DNA of 5,772 nucleotides from Pseudomonadota bacterium (GCA_021781775.1 JAJXWE010000132.1:1-5772); one strand, 5' to 3'; positions 1 through 5,604 are shown, numbered from the stretch's first letter. Notes: generated by a model from the sequence alone, not told the origin. Made by a program: numbers and translations.

Positions 1-495
1 GCCGATGACTTCACCGACCCGGCGGTGGCCGAGATCTTCAGCCACCTGGATTCCTCGATCGTGTTGTCGCGCGACATGGCCGCCGAAGGCATGTACCCGG
101 CGATCGATCCGCTCGGGTCGACCTCGACCCTGCTCGATCCCCGGCTGCTCGGCGAGCGGCATTACCGCGTCGCCCAAGAGGTCAGAAAGGTCATCGCCCA
201 TTACCGCGACCTTCAGGAGATCATCGCCTTGCTCGGCATCGAGGAGTTGAGCGCGGCCGACCGAACCACGGTCGGCCGCGCGCGCCGATTGCAGCGCTTC
301 CTGACCCAGCCGTTCATGGTCACGGTGGCGTTCACCGGCAAGGCCGGCCGAACGGTGGAACTCGACAAGACGCTCGCCGGATGCACGTCGATTCTCGACG
401 GCGAGACCGACGATTGGGCCGAGTCGTCACTGTACATGGCCGGGGATCTCGAGGAGGCGCGCCGGCGTGAAGCGGCGGCGCGCAAGCCGGCATGA
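1..495 (+). CDS. atpD: N-type ATPase F1 subunit beta, C-terminal part (5' end outside window)
   Basis: This is the catalytic beta subunit of the soluble F1 head, which hydrolyses or makes ATP at the alpha/beta interface. The frame is open from base 1, so only the last 164 residues are seen; the P-loop and Walker B lie upstream. Visible hallmarks are a DDFTDPAVAEIFSHLD stretch, the adenine-pocket Tyr at fragment residue 32 in GMYPAIDPLGSTS (equivalent to E. coli beta Tyr331), HYRVAQEV, the DELSEED-loop equivalent EELSAAD (bases 241-261), RRLQRFLTQPF, and the C-terminal GE-D-x(3-4)-E-x-x-x-YMAG pattern. The DELSEED loop has lost two of its acidic residues compared with the classic motif. The stop codon overlaps the atpC start in an ATGA. 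Being first in the order D-C-Q-R-B-E-F-A-G is typical of N-ATPase operons, unlike classical operons, where beta is near the end. Confidence 0.97.
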   Translation, partial: ADDFTDPAVAEIFSHLDSSIVLSRDMAAEGMYPAIDPLGSTSTLLDPRLLGERHYRVAQEVRKVIAHYRDLQEIIALLGIEELSAADRTTVGRARRLQRFLTQPFMVTVAFTGKAGRTVELDKTLAGCTSILDGETDDWAESSLYMAGDLEEARRREAAARKPA

Positions 496-920
496 GGCTC
501 CTCGTGGCGACGCCGCTCAGCATCGTCCTGGACCGCGGCGACGTGGCGGGGATTCGCGCCGAGGACGAGACCGGCGCATTCGGCATCCTCGAGGGCCATG
601 CCGATTTCCTCACCGCCCTGTCGATCTCGGTGATCACGTGGCGCAATCACGATGGGGCCCTGCATCATCTCGCCGTGAGCGGCGGGATGCTCGAGGTTCA
701 AGACGGCCATGTCGTCCGGGTCGCCACGCGCGAAGCGGTCGCGGACGATGACCTCGAACGGTTGCAGAGCGAGGTCCTGAGCGCGTTTCGCCGCCGCTCG
801 GAGGTGGAGCGAACCGCGCGAACGGACGCTCAGCGGCTGTATCTGGCGGCGTTGCGGCAGATCCAGCGGCTCCTGCGGGCAACGCCGGCCAACGCGACTC
901 CCGGGGGACGGGCACCGTGA
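492..920 (+). CDS. atpC: N-type ATPase F1 subunit epsilon
   Basis: Epsilon belongs to the central stalk; with gamma it links the F1 head to the c-ring, and in classical enzymes its C-terminal helices can inhibit ATP hydrolysis. The 142-residue protein matches the family length. The N-terminal beta-sandwich (about residues 1-85) shows the usual pattern of a PLSIVLD start, GAFGILEGHADFLTAL (residues 28-43) and VSGGMLEV. Residues about 88-131 form the Arg/Glu/Leu-rich two-helix C-terminal domain, so the potentially inhibitory part is kept. The ATG overlaps the atpD stop by 4 nt with no clear Shine-Dalgarno of its own, which points to translational coupling. The stop overlaps the next gene's GTG (GTGA). 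Confidence 0.95.
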   Translation: MRLLVATPLSIVLDRGDVAGIRAEDETGAFGILEGHADFLTALSISVITWRNHDGALHHLAVSGGMLEVQDGHVVRVATREAVADDDLERLQSEVLSAFRRRSEVERTARTDAQRLYLAALRQIQRLLRATPANATPGGRAP

Positions 921-1198
921 GCGAGCCGGAGGATCGGGATCGGCTGGGCGACGCGGTTCGCCTGAGACGGGAACGTCAGGAGCGGTGGCGCCGGCAAGGG
1001 GAACGGTCCATCGGCCAGAACTTCGGGCTGATCGGAGCGCTCGGCGCCAGCGTGGTGGTGCCGACCTTGCTCGGTGTTTTTACCGGCCGATGGATCGACC
1101 ATCGCTTCCACTGCGGCGTTTTCTGGACCGCCGCATTGCTCGTCGCGGGTCTCGCCATCGGCTGCATCCTGGCCTGGCAGCAGGTGCGCGGCCAATGA
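917..1198 (+). CDS. atpQ: N-ATPase-specific AtpQ, AtpI-like two-helix membrane protein
   Basis: The 93-residue protein has a very basic cytoplasmic N-terminus (about residues 15-31, rich in Arg) followed by two predicted membrane helices at about residues 36-56 and 68-88. Between them lies a G-R-W-I-D motif (residues 57-61), as in the AtpI family, whose members carry a G-x-W-x-D type turn. In classical operons AtpI helps c-ring assembly; in N-ATPases AtpQ together with AtpR has been proposed to form a divalent-cation channel. Neither role is proven by this sequence. The GTG start is chosen because it overlaps the atpC stop (GTGA) and has a G-rich Shine-Dalgarno-like GGGGGA at 903-908. The position between epsilon and AtpR is diagnostic for N-type operons. 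Confidence 0.88.
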   Translation: MSEPEDRDRLGDAVRLRRERQERWRRQGERSIGQNFGLIGALGASVVVPTLLGVFTGRWIDHRFHCGVFWTAALLVAGLAIGCILAWQQVRGQ

Positions 1199-1212
1199 GT
1201 ACCGATCGATGA
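1195..1212 (+). promoter_or_regulatory. Five-codon mini-ORF bridging atpQ and atpR
   Basis: The 18 bases read ATG AGT ACC GAT CGA TGA and would encode MSTDR. The ATG overlaps the atpQ stop codon in an ATGA, and its own stop codon overlaps the atpR ATG (1209-1211) in a second ATGA. A ribosome ending atpQ could therefore restart here and again at atpR. A 5-bp stem (1203-1207 with 1211-1215) places part of the atpR start codon in its loop. The reading is directly visible; the coupling role is inferred, and a single-base indel in an original atpR start is an alternative. Confidence 0.4.
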
Positions 1213-1481
1213 TCGTCACCGCCACCAGGCTCGGCGTGTTCGGCGTCCTGGGCATCGCGCTCGGGCTCGTCTACTTCCACGCATTGCGCCGCTCCATCGA
1301 GGGATATTCGGCCCAACGAGGCTGGCTGTTCCCGGCGCTGGCGACTCTGGCGCGCCTGGCGGCGGCGGCGACGGCACTGGCCCTGATCGCACGCGAGGGC
1401 GCCGGAGCGCTGCTCGTCGCGTTCCTCGGATTCCTCATCGCCCGCGCGCGGTCGCTCCGGCGCGCTGCGAGGACGGTCTAG
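1209..1481 (+). CDS. atpR: N-ATPase-specific AtpR, small membrane subunit
   Basis: The 90-residue hydrophobic protein has three predicted membrane helices at about residues 8-24, 40-60 and 63-79, ending in an Arg-rich tail. The features LGIALGLVYFHALRRSI, an Arg inside the second helix (Arg49 in TLARLA) and LLVAFLGFLIARA fit the AtpR family found only in N-ATPase operons. Its function is not established; a partnership with AtpQ in a divalent-cation channel, or interaction of its basic residues with the c-ring acidic residues, has been suggested. The ATG at 1209 is chosen because family members start just before the first helix. The frame is open much further upstream, but that part lies inside atpQ and encodes no membrane-protein-like sequence. 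There is no clear Shine-Dalgarno; initiation probably depends on coupling through the mini-ORF. The stop directly abuts the atpB ATG. Confidence 0.85.
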   Translation: MIVTATRLGVFGVLGIALGLVYFHALRRSIEGYSAQRGWLFPALATLARLAAAATALALIAREGAGALLVAFLGFLIARARSLRRAARTV

Positions 1482-2174
1482 ATGCAACCCTCACCGCTCA
1501 CGAGCACCGTGCTGCTGCGCTTGGGACCCGTGCCGATCACGCAGCCCGTCGTCACCACCTGGGCGATCATGCTCGCGCTGGCAGTCGCCTCCGCCGTGTC
1601 GACACGCCGCCTGCAAATGCGTCCAGGACCGACCCAAGCCGTGCTCGAGACCCTGATCGTCGGGATCGAGCAGCAGATTGCGGAAGTGATCCGCAAGGAC
1701 GCCCGGCGGTTCCTGCCGATGCTGGGAACGCTGTTCCTGTTCATCGTCACCGCCAATCTGAGCGGGCTGCTGCCCGGTGTCACCGCACCCACCAGCAGGC
1801 TCGAGACACCGGTGGCCCTCGGTCTCATCGTGTTCTTCTCGGTGCATTATTTCGGCATCCGCGCACGCGGCCTGCGCGGCTATCTGGCCAGCTTCGCCAA
1901 GCCCAAGCTCATCATGCTGCCGCTGAATCTTCTCGCCGAGGTCACGCGCACCTTCTCGCTGATGGTGCGTCTTTTCGGCAACGTGATGAGCGGCGAATTT
2001 GTGATCGCGCTCGTCGTGGCGCTGGCCGGTCTGTTCGTGCCGGTCCCGTTGATGGTGCTGGAGCTGCTGATCGGCGTGATACAGGCCTATATATTCTCGG
2101 TGCTCGCAACCGTCTTCATCGGTGCCGCGGTGAGCGGCGACGACGACACGTCGAAGGAGAGTCAATGGACGTAA
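1482..2174 (+). CDS. atpB: N-type ATPase Fo subunit a
   Basis: Subunit a is the stator membrane protein that forms the two half-channels feeding ions to the c-ring. The 230-residue protein has several hydrophobic helices and the family motifs FLFIVTANLSGLLPG (residues 85-99), VRLFGNVMSGEF (residues 162-173) and LIGVIQAYIFSVLATVFIGAAV (residues 196-217). The essential stator Arg is Arg163 (E. coli Arg210). Glu172 corresponds to E. coli Glu219, Gln201 to Gln252, and Glu194 sits where E. coli has His245, so the ion path looks intact. A GAGGA Shine-Dalgarno-like sequence lies at 1469-1473. The gene follows atpR without a gap and overlaps atpE by 10 nt. Two rare ATA codons flank Gln201 in an AT-rich patch. 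Confidence 0.97.
   Translation: MQPSPLTSTVLLRLGPVPITQPVVTTWAIMLALAVASAVSTRRLQMRPGPTQAVLETLIVGIEQQIAEVIRKDARRFLPMLGTLFLFIVTANLSGLLPGVTAPTSRLETPVALGLIVFFSVHYFGIRARGLRGYLASFAKPKLIMLPLNLLAEVTRTFSLMVRLFGNVMSGEFVIALVVALAGLFVPVPLMVLELLIGVIQAYIFSVLATVFIGAAVSGDDDTSKESQWT
2154..2164 (+). promoter_or_regulatory. Strong ribosome-binding site of atpE
   Basis: An AAGGAGA Shine-Dalgarno lies at 2154-2160 inside the end of atpB, with the core AAGGAG five bases before the atpE ATG at 2165. It is the best-matched and most openly placed site in the operon. A small stem (2141-2145 with 2149-2153) ends just upstream and leaves the site unpaired. High initiation fits the need for many c subunits per complex. Confidence 0.75.
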
Positions 2175-2407
2175 GAACACTGTCGATCATCGGGGCGACG
2201 ATCGCCGTCTCCATCGGGTCCATCGGTCCGGCAATGGCGGAGGGCCGCTCGATCGCGGCGGCGATGGACGCCATCGCCCGTCAGCCCGAAGCGTCGGGCA
2301 CGATCTCGCGCACGCTGTTCGTGGGCCTTGCCATGATCGAGACGATGGCCATCTACTGCCTCGTGGTGGCGCTGCTGCTGTTGTTCGCGAACCCCTACGC
2401 GCGCTGA
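2165..2407 (+). CDS. atpE: N-type ATPase Fo subunit c (rotor ring proteolipid)
   Basis: Subunit c oligomerises into the rotor ring that carries ions across the membrane. The 80-residue hairpin has helix 1 (about residues 5-37), the polar loop ARQPEA (residues 38-43) that contacts gamma/epsilon, and helix 2 (about 49-74). The ion-binding carboxylate is Glu59 in LAMIETMAIY (residues 55-64). Glu26 in AEGRS aligns with Gln32 of the Ilyobacter tartaricus c subunit, counting back from the RQP loop, so the site has two carboxylates. Of the Na+ ligands, Thr60 replaces Ser66 and Tyr64 is kept, but Met61 replaces Thr67 and Met57 stands at Val63. This makes H+ coupling more likely than Na+ (inference). 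The start overlaps atpB, behind a strong Shine-Dalgarno. Confidence 0.97.
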   Translation: MDVRTLSIIGATIAVSIGSIGPAMAEGRSIAAAMDAIARQPEASGTISRTLFVGLAMIETMAIYCLVVALLLLFANPYAR

Positions 2408-2409
2408 CG

Positions 2410-3165
2410 ATGCATCTCGACGCCTGGACGGTTTTCCTGCAGACGGTGAATTTCGCCGTACTGGTATGGCTGCTCCACCGCTTCCTGTATCGGCCGGTGC
2501 TGCAGGTCATCGACCGGCGCCAGGACGAGGTTCGGCGCCAGTTCGACGAGGCCAAGGCATTGCAGGACACGGCACGAGCGCACCTTGCCGACCTCGATGC
2601 CCTGCGCGCCAACATCACCGCCGAGCGCGAGTCGGCAATCAAGACGGCGGTCGCGCAGACCGAGGAGGCGATGCAGGTTCGCCGGGCACAGGCGTCGCGT
2701 GATGCGCAGGCGCTGCTCGATGAAGCACGCAAGACCGCGGCCGCGGAGCGCGAGGCGCTCACCCGCGAAGCCCGTCGCCTGGCGCTCGATCTGGGGGCGG
2801 ACCTGGCGCGCCGACTGCAGGCGGAGGTACCGCCGACACTGCGCGCCGCGGCCTGGCTGGAGCGCATCGAACAGGAGCTGAACAGGCTGCCGGCCGCCGA
2901 GATCGCATCGCTCCGGGCGCAGGTCTCCGGAAACCACGCCCTGCGCGTGGTCACCGCCCTCCCGCTCGCCGCGGGCGAGGCCGAGGAGTGGCGCAACCGC
3001 CTGGCACGGGCATTGGGCGCGACACCGGGCGTCGAGTTCGAGGTGGACCCAGCGCTGGTCGCCGGCGCCGAGCTGCATTTCCCCCTCGCGGTGCTCAGCT
3101 TTTCGCTGAAGAGCGTGCTCGCCGTGCTGGGCGCCGTGAGCGGCGAGCATGTCGACGCCGGTTGA
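2410..3165 (+). CDS. atpF: N-type ATPase Fo subunit b with delta-like C-terminal domain
   Basis: Subunit b forms the peripheral stalk that holds F1 still against the rotor. Residues 6-26 form the single membrane anchor (VFLQTVNFAVLVWLLHRFL), followed by the conserved YRPVLQVIDRR. Residues about 35-140 form a long, Ala/Glu/Arg-rich coiled-coil helix. At 251 residues it is far longer than classical b (about 156). Residues about 178-242, with LRVVTALPLAAGE and VDPALVAGAEL (residues 212-222), resemble the C-terminal domain of the delta subunit, which has a V-T-S-A-x-P-L start and a D-P-x-L-x-G-G turn. No atpH exists in the cluster, so this tail probably takes over the delta job of capping F1. The length agrees with the alternate b family of N-ATPases. 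It starts 2 nt after atpE and overlaps atpA by 17 nt. Confidence 0.93.
   Translation: MHLDAWTVFLQTVNFAVLVWLLHRFLYRPVLQVIDRRQDEVRRQFDEAKALQDTARAHLADLDALRANITAERESAIKTAVAQTEEAMQVRRAQASRDAQALLDEARKTAAAEREALTREARRLALDLGADLARRLQAEVPPTLRAAAWLERIEQELNRLPAAEIASLRAQVSGNHALRVVTALPLAAGEAEEWRNRLARALGATPGVEFEVDPALVAGAELHFPLAVLSFSLKSVLAVLGAVSGEHVDAG
3114..3151 (+). promoter_or_regulatory. Predicted mRNA hairpin covering the atpA start codon
   Basis: GCTCGCCG at 3117-3124 is a perfect complement of CGGCGAGC at 3141-3148, which sits immediately before the atpA ATG. The pairing can extend through the start codon itself (3114-3116 with 3149-3151, including one G-U pair), giving about 11 bp around a 16-nt loop. 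The whole hairpin lies within the 3' end of atpF, so translating ribosomes would open it. This would tie alpha synthesis to translation of b. GC-rich DNA forms such repeats by chance, so the role is inferred. Confidence 0.35.
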
Positions 3166-4720
3166 ACGGTTGCGGGAATGGGCGCAGCGGAGCCGGCACC
3201 GGCTCGAGACGCTGGAGCTCGCGCCACGGATCGAGCACATCGGTCGCGTGGTCCGGGTGGGCGACGGCATCGCCGTGGTCCGCGGGCTGCCTGCGACCCG
3301 CCTCGATGAACTCCTGTTGTTCGACAACGGCGTCCGCGGACTGGCGGTCGATCTCGCGGAAGAGGAGATCGGCTGCGTGCTGCTCGGCGAGACCGGCACC
3401 ATCGCGGCCGACAGCCTCGTCAAAGGCACCGCCGAAGTGGTCCGCGTCCCGGTGGGCGATGCGCTGCTCGGCCGGGTGGTCGATGCACTGGGCGTGCCGC
3501 TCGATGGCCGGGAACCGCCCGAGCCGGTCGAATACTGGCCCGTGGAACGGCCGGCGCCGGCCATCGTGGATCGCGCACTGGTCACACAACCGCTCGGGAC
3601 CGGCCTGCTGGTGGTCGATGCGATGATTCCTCTGGGGCGAGGGCAGCGCGAGCTCATCATCGGTGACCGGGGGACCGGCAAGACCGCGGTCGCGGTCGAT
3701 GCCATCCTCAACCAGCGATCGAGTGACGTGCTGTGCATCTACGCAGCGGTCGGACAAAAGGCTTCCTCGGTGGCGCGCGTGATCGAGGCCGTGCGCCACC
3801 ATGGCGCTCCCGAACGCTGCCTGTTCGTGGTCGGCAACGCCGATGCGGCGCCGGGCCTGCAGTGGCTGGCGCCCTATGCCGCCTGCGCGATGGGCGAGTA
3901 CTTCATGTCCCAGGGCCACGACGTGCTGCTCGTGATCGACGATCTCACCAAGCATGCCGCCGCGTACCGACAAGTCTCGCTGCTGTTGCGTCGCGCCCCC
4001 GGCCGGGAGGCGTATCCCGGGGACATCTTCTACATCCACTCCCGGCTTCTGGAGCGTTCGGCCAAGCTCTCACCCGAGCGCGGCGGCGGCTCGCTCACGG
4101 CACTGCCGATCGCCGAGACCCAGGCCGGCAACATCAGCGCCTACATCCCGACCAATCTGATCTCGATCACCGACGGACAGATCTATCTCGACCCTCACCT
4201 GTTCTACGAGGACTTGAAGCCGGCGGTCGACGTGGGCAAGAGCGTGTCCCGCGTCGGCGGCAAGACGCAGGCCGTCGCGCTCAGGTCGCTGGCCGAAAAC
4301 CTGAGGTTGGAATACGCACAATTCCTCGAGCTGGAGGTCTTCACGCGCTTCGGCACCATGGTGGACGCCCGAACCCGCAGCATCATCGAGCATGGCCGGC
4401 GCATTCGCGCGGTGCTCGGGCAGCCGCAGCTCGCGCCGCTCACGCTCGGTCTGCAGATCGCACTGCTGTGTGCGCTCGGCGACCGGGTGCTGGACTCGCT
4501 GACGATCGAGCAGGTGGGCTCGTTTCGACTGCGCCTCGAGTCCTGGCTCGAGGAGCACAGCCCAAAAATCCTGTCGCTCGACGAACGGATGCCGCCGCTT
4601 ACGGACGACGAGCGGCTGCAACTCAAGGAGGTCCTGACTCGACTTGCCGATGACATCCGCGCCGCGCACGCCACGCCCACCCCATCCGCGCCGCCGACCT
4701 CCGCATCGGAGGTCGCGTGA
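3149..4720 (+). CDS. atpA: N-type ATPase F1 subunit alpha
   Basis: Alpha alternates with beta in the F1 head; it holds the non-catalytic nucleotide sites and supplies an arginine finger to the catalytic ones. The 523-residue length is normal. Residues about 1-25 form the N-terminal helix that in classical enzymes binds delta, and 28-95 the beta-barrel. The P-loop is GDRGTGKT (172-179) with Lys178 and Thr179, Walker B is VLLVIDD (259-265), then RRAPGREAYPGDIFY (281-295), LPIAETQAGNISAYIPTN (319-336), and SVSRVGG (365-371), where Arg368 is the arginine finger (E. coli Arg376). The P-loop has Gly175 where most alpha subunits have Gln. The last about 16 residues are a Pro/Ser/Ala/Thr-rich tail. 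The ATG lies 17 nt inside atpF and no good Shine-Dalgarno is seen. The stop overlaps the atpG GTG. Confidence 0.98.
   Translation: MSTPVERLREWAQRSRHRLETLELAPRIEHIGRVVRVGDGIAVVRGLPATRLDELLLFDNGVRGLAVDLAEEEIGCVLLGETGTIAADSLVKGTAEVVRVPVGDALLGRVVDALGVPLDGREPPEPVEYWPVERPAPAIVDRALVTQPLGTGLLVVDAMIPLGRGQRELIIGDRGTGKTAVAVDAILNQRSSDVLCIYAAVGQKASSVARVIEAVRHHGAPERCLFVVGNADAAPGLQWLAPYAACAMGEYFMSQGHDVLLVIDDLTKHAAAYRQVSLLLRRAPGREAYPGDIFYIHSRLLERSAKLSPERGGGSLTALPIAETQAGNISAYIPTNLISITDGQIYLDPHLFYEDLKPAVDVGKSVSRVGGKTQAVALRSLAENLRLEYAQFLELEVFTRFGTMVDARTRSIIEHGRRIRAVLGQPQLAPLTLGLQIALLCALGDRVLDSLTIEQVGSFRLRLESWLEEHSPKILSLDERMPPLTDDERLQLKEVLTRLADDIRAAHATPTPSAPPTSASEVA
4695..4715 (+). promoter_or_regulatory. Predicted hairpin sequestering the atpG ribosome-binding site
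   Basis: CGACCTCCG at 4695-4703 and CGGAGGTCG at 4707-4715 are perfect complements separated by the three bases CAT, giving a 9-bp GC-rich stem. The right arm contains the atpG Shine-Dalgarno GGAGG (4708-4712), and the stem ends one base before the GTG start at 4717. The left arm is in the last codons of atpA. A ribosome finishing atpA would melt the stem, so gamma translation should depend on alpha translation. The pairing is seen directly; its role is inferred. Confidence 0.5.
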
Positions 4721-5589
4721 GCCGGCTGGTCGAGATCACGCACCGCCTCGCCAGCATGAACGAGCTGGCCGACATCGTCGGCGCGATGCGTTCCCTGGCC
4801 GGCATGCGGATGCGTGAGGCGCAGCAAGCACTGCCCGGCGTCGGCAGCTACGGCGAAGCCATGACCCGGGCGCTGGGCACGGCCCTGTCGCTCGACCAGA
4901 CCTCCGGGCCCGAACCCGGCAGCCTCCGGGGGCATCGGATCCTGGTGCTGTGTGGCGCCGAACATGGCTTCGTCGGCGGATTCAACGACCGGCTGCTCAG
5001 TTCGGCCGAGAAGGCTCTGCAGCACGGCGATGAGTTGTTCGTGATCGGAGCCCGCGCGGCCGCCGCGGCGCTCGAGCGAGGAGTCGCGTTGGCATGGTCC
5101 GGGTCCATGGCAACGCATGCGGTCGCCGCTCCCGACTCGGTCGGCAGACTGATGAGCGAGCTGTACCGTCGATTGGCGCGAGGTGAGGTCCTGGGTCTTG
5201 CGGTGATGTATGCGCGCGCCCGGCCGGGAAAATCACTCGAGGTGATGCATCGATCGCTGCTGCCGATCGATCGAGCCGCCTTTCCCGCGGCGGTGCAGCG
5301 CTCGCGCCCGCTGCATCAACTCACGCCGCGGGTGCTCATCCAGCGGTTCATCGCCGAGTACTTGTTCGCCATCCTCACGGAAGCCGCGGTCGAGTCGATC
5401 GCCGGCGAAAACGCGGCGCGCCTCGCCGCCATGGAGGCCGCACGGGAGAACGTCGACAGAAAGCTCGAGAGTCTGCGCGAGCAGTCCCGGCAGGCCAGGC
5501 AGACGGAAATCACGGATGAGTTGCTCGACCTGATCACCGGTACGGAGGCCGCCGAACCGCTGACCACGGGCACATTGCGCACTCACTGA
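4717..5589 (+). CDS. atpG: N-type ATPase F1 subunit gamma
   Basis: Gamma is the central shaft that turns inside the alpha3-beta3 head and couples it to the c-ring. The 290-residue length is normal. The N-terminal helix (residues 1-50) shows the family pattern ITHRLASMNELADIVGAMRSLAG followed by MREAQQ. The Rossmann-like middle domain starts at RILVLCGAEHGFVGGFND (residues 74-91). The C-terminal helix carries the signature ESIAGENAARLAAME (226-240), then NVDRKLESL and the classic Q-A-R-Q-T-E-I-T-D-E-L-L-D-L-I-T-G (259-275). The GTG start overlaps the atpA stop (GTGA) and has GGAGG four bases upstream, buried in a hairpin. It is the last gene of the operon, as in other N-type clusters. The first 23 residues of the quoted N-terminus begin right after Met-Ser-Arg-Leu-Val-Glu, so no start further downstream is needed. 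Confidence 0.97.
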   Translation: MSRLVEITHRLASMNELADIVGAMRSLAGMRMREAQQALPGVGSYGEAMTRALGTALSLDQTSGPEPGSLRGHRILVLCGAEHGFVGGFNDRLLSSAEKALQHGDELFVIGARAAAAALERGVALAWSGSMATHAVAAPDSVGRLMSELYRRLARGEVLGLAVMYARARPGKSLEVMHRSLLPIDRAAFPAAVQRSRPLHQLTPRVLIQRFIAEYLFAILTEAAVESIAGENAARLAAMEAARENVDRKLESLREQSRQARQTEITDELLDLITGTEAAEPLTTGTLRTH

Positions 5590-5604
5590 ACGGTCGCAGG
5601 GCCG

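Noticed and set aside
461..491. GCCGGC repeated before the atpC start as a possible hairpin
   Set aside because: Only 6 bp, self-complementary and without extension; expected often in DNA of this composition.
1074..1208. Longer N-terminus for AtpR starting at 1074
   Set aside because: The extra 45 residues lie inside atpQ in another frame, look like a shadow (Ser/Pro/Ala-rich), and would precede the first membrane helix in a way not expected for this small family.
2187..3227. Minus-strand frame of 346 codons opposite atpE and atpF
   Set aside because: Extreme Ser/Arg/Ala composition mirrors the Ala/Arg/Glu-rich coiled coil on the other strand; no independent evidence of coding.
2395..3738. 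Long open frame on the minus strand (447 codons) opposite atpF and atpA
   Set aside because: It lies wholly opposite two confidently identified ATPase genes, is rich in Ser/Arg/Pro as expected for an antisense frame of GC-rich DNA, and shows no recognisable domain.
3095..4039. Minus-strand frame of 314 codons opposite atpA
   Set aside because: Shadow of atpA codon bias; His/Asp/Arg/Gln-rich composition without family motifs.
1..5589. Absence of atpH read as an incomplete or degraded operon
   Set aside because: N-type operons normally lack a separate delta gene, and AtpF carries a delta-like tail; all reading frames are intact.
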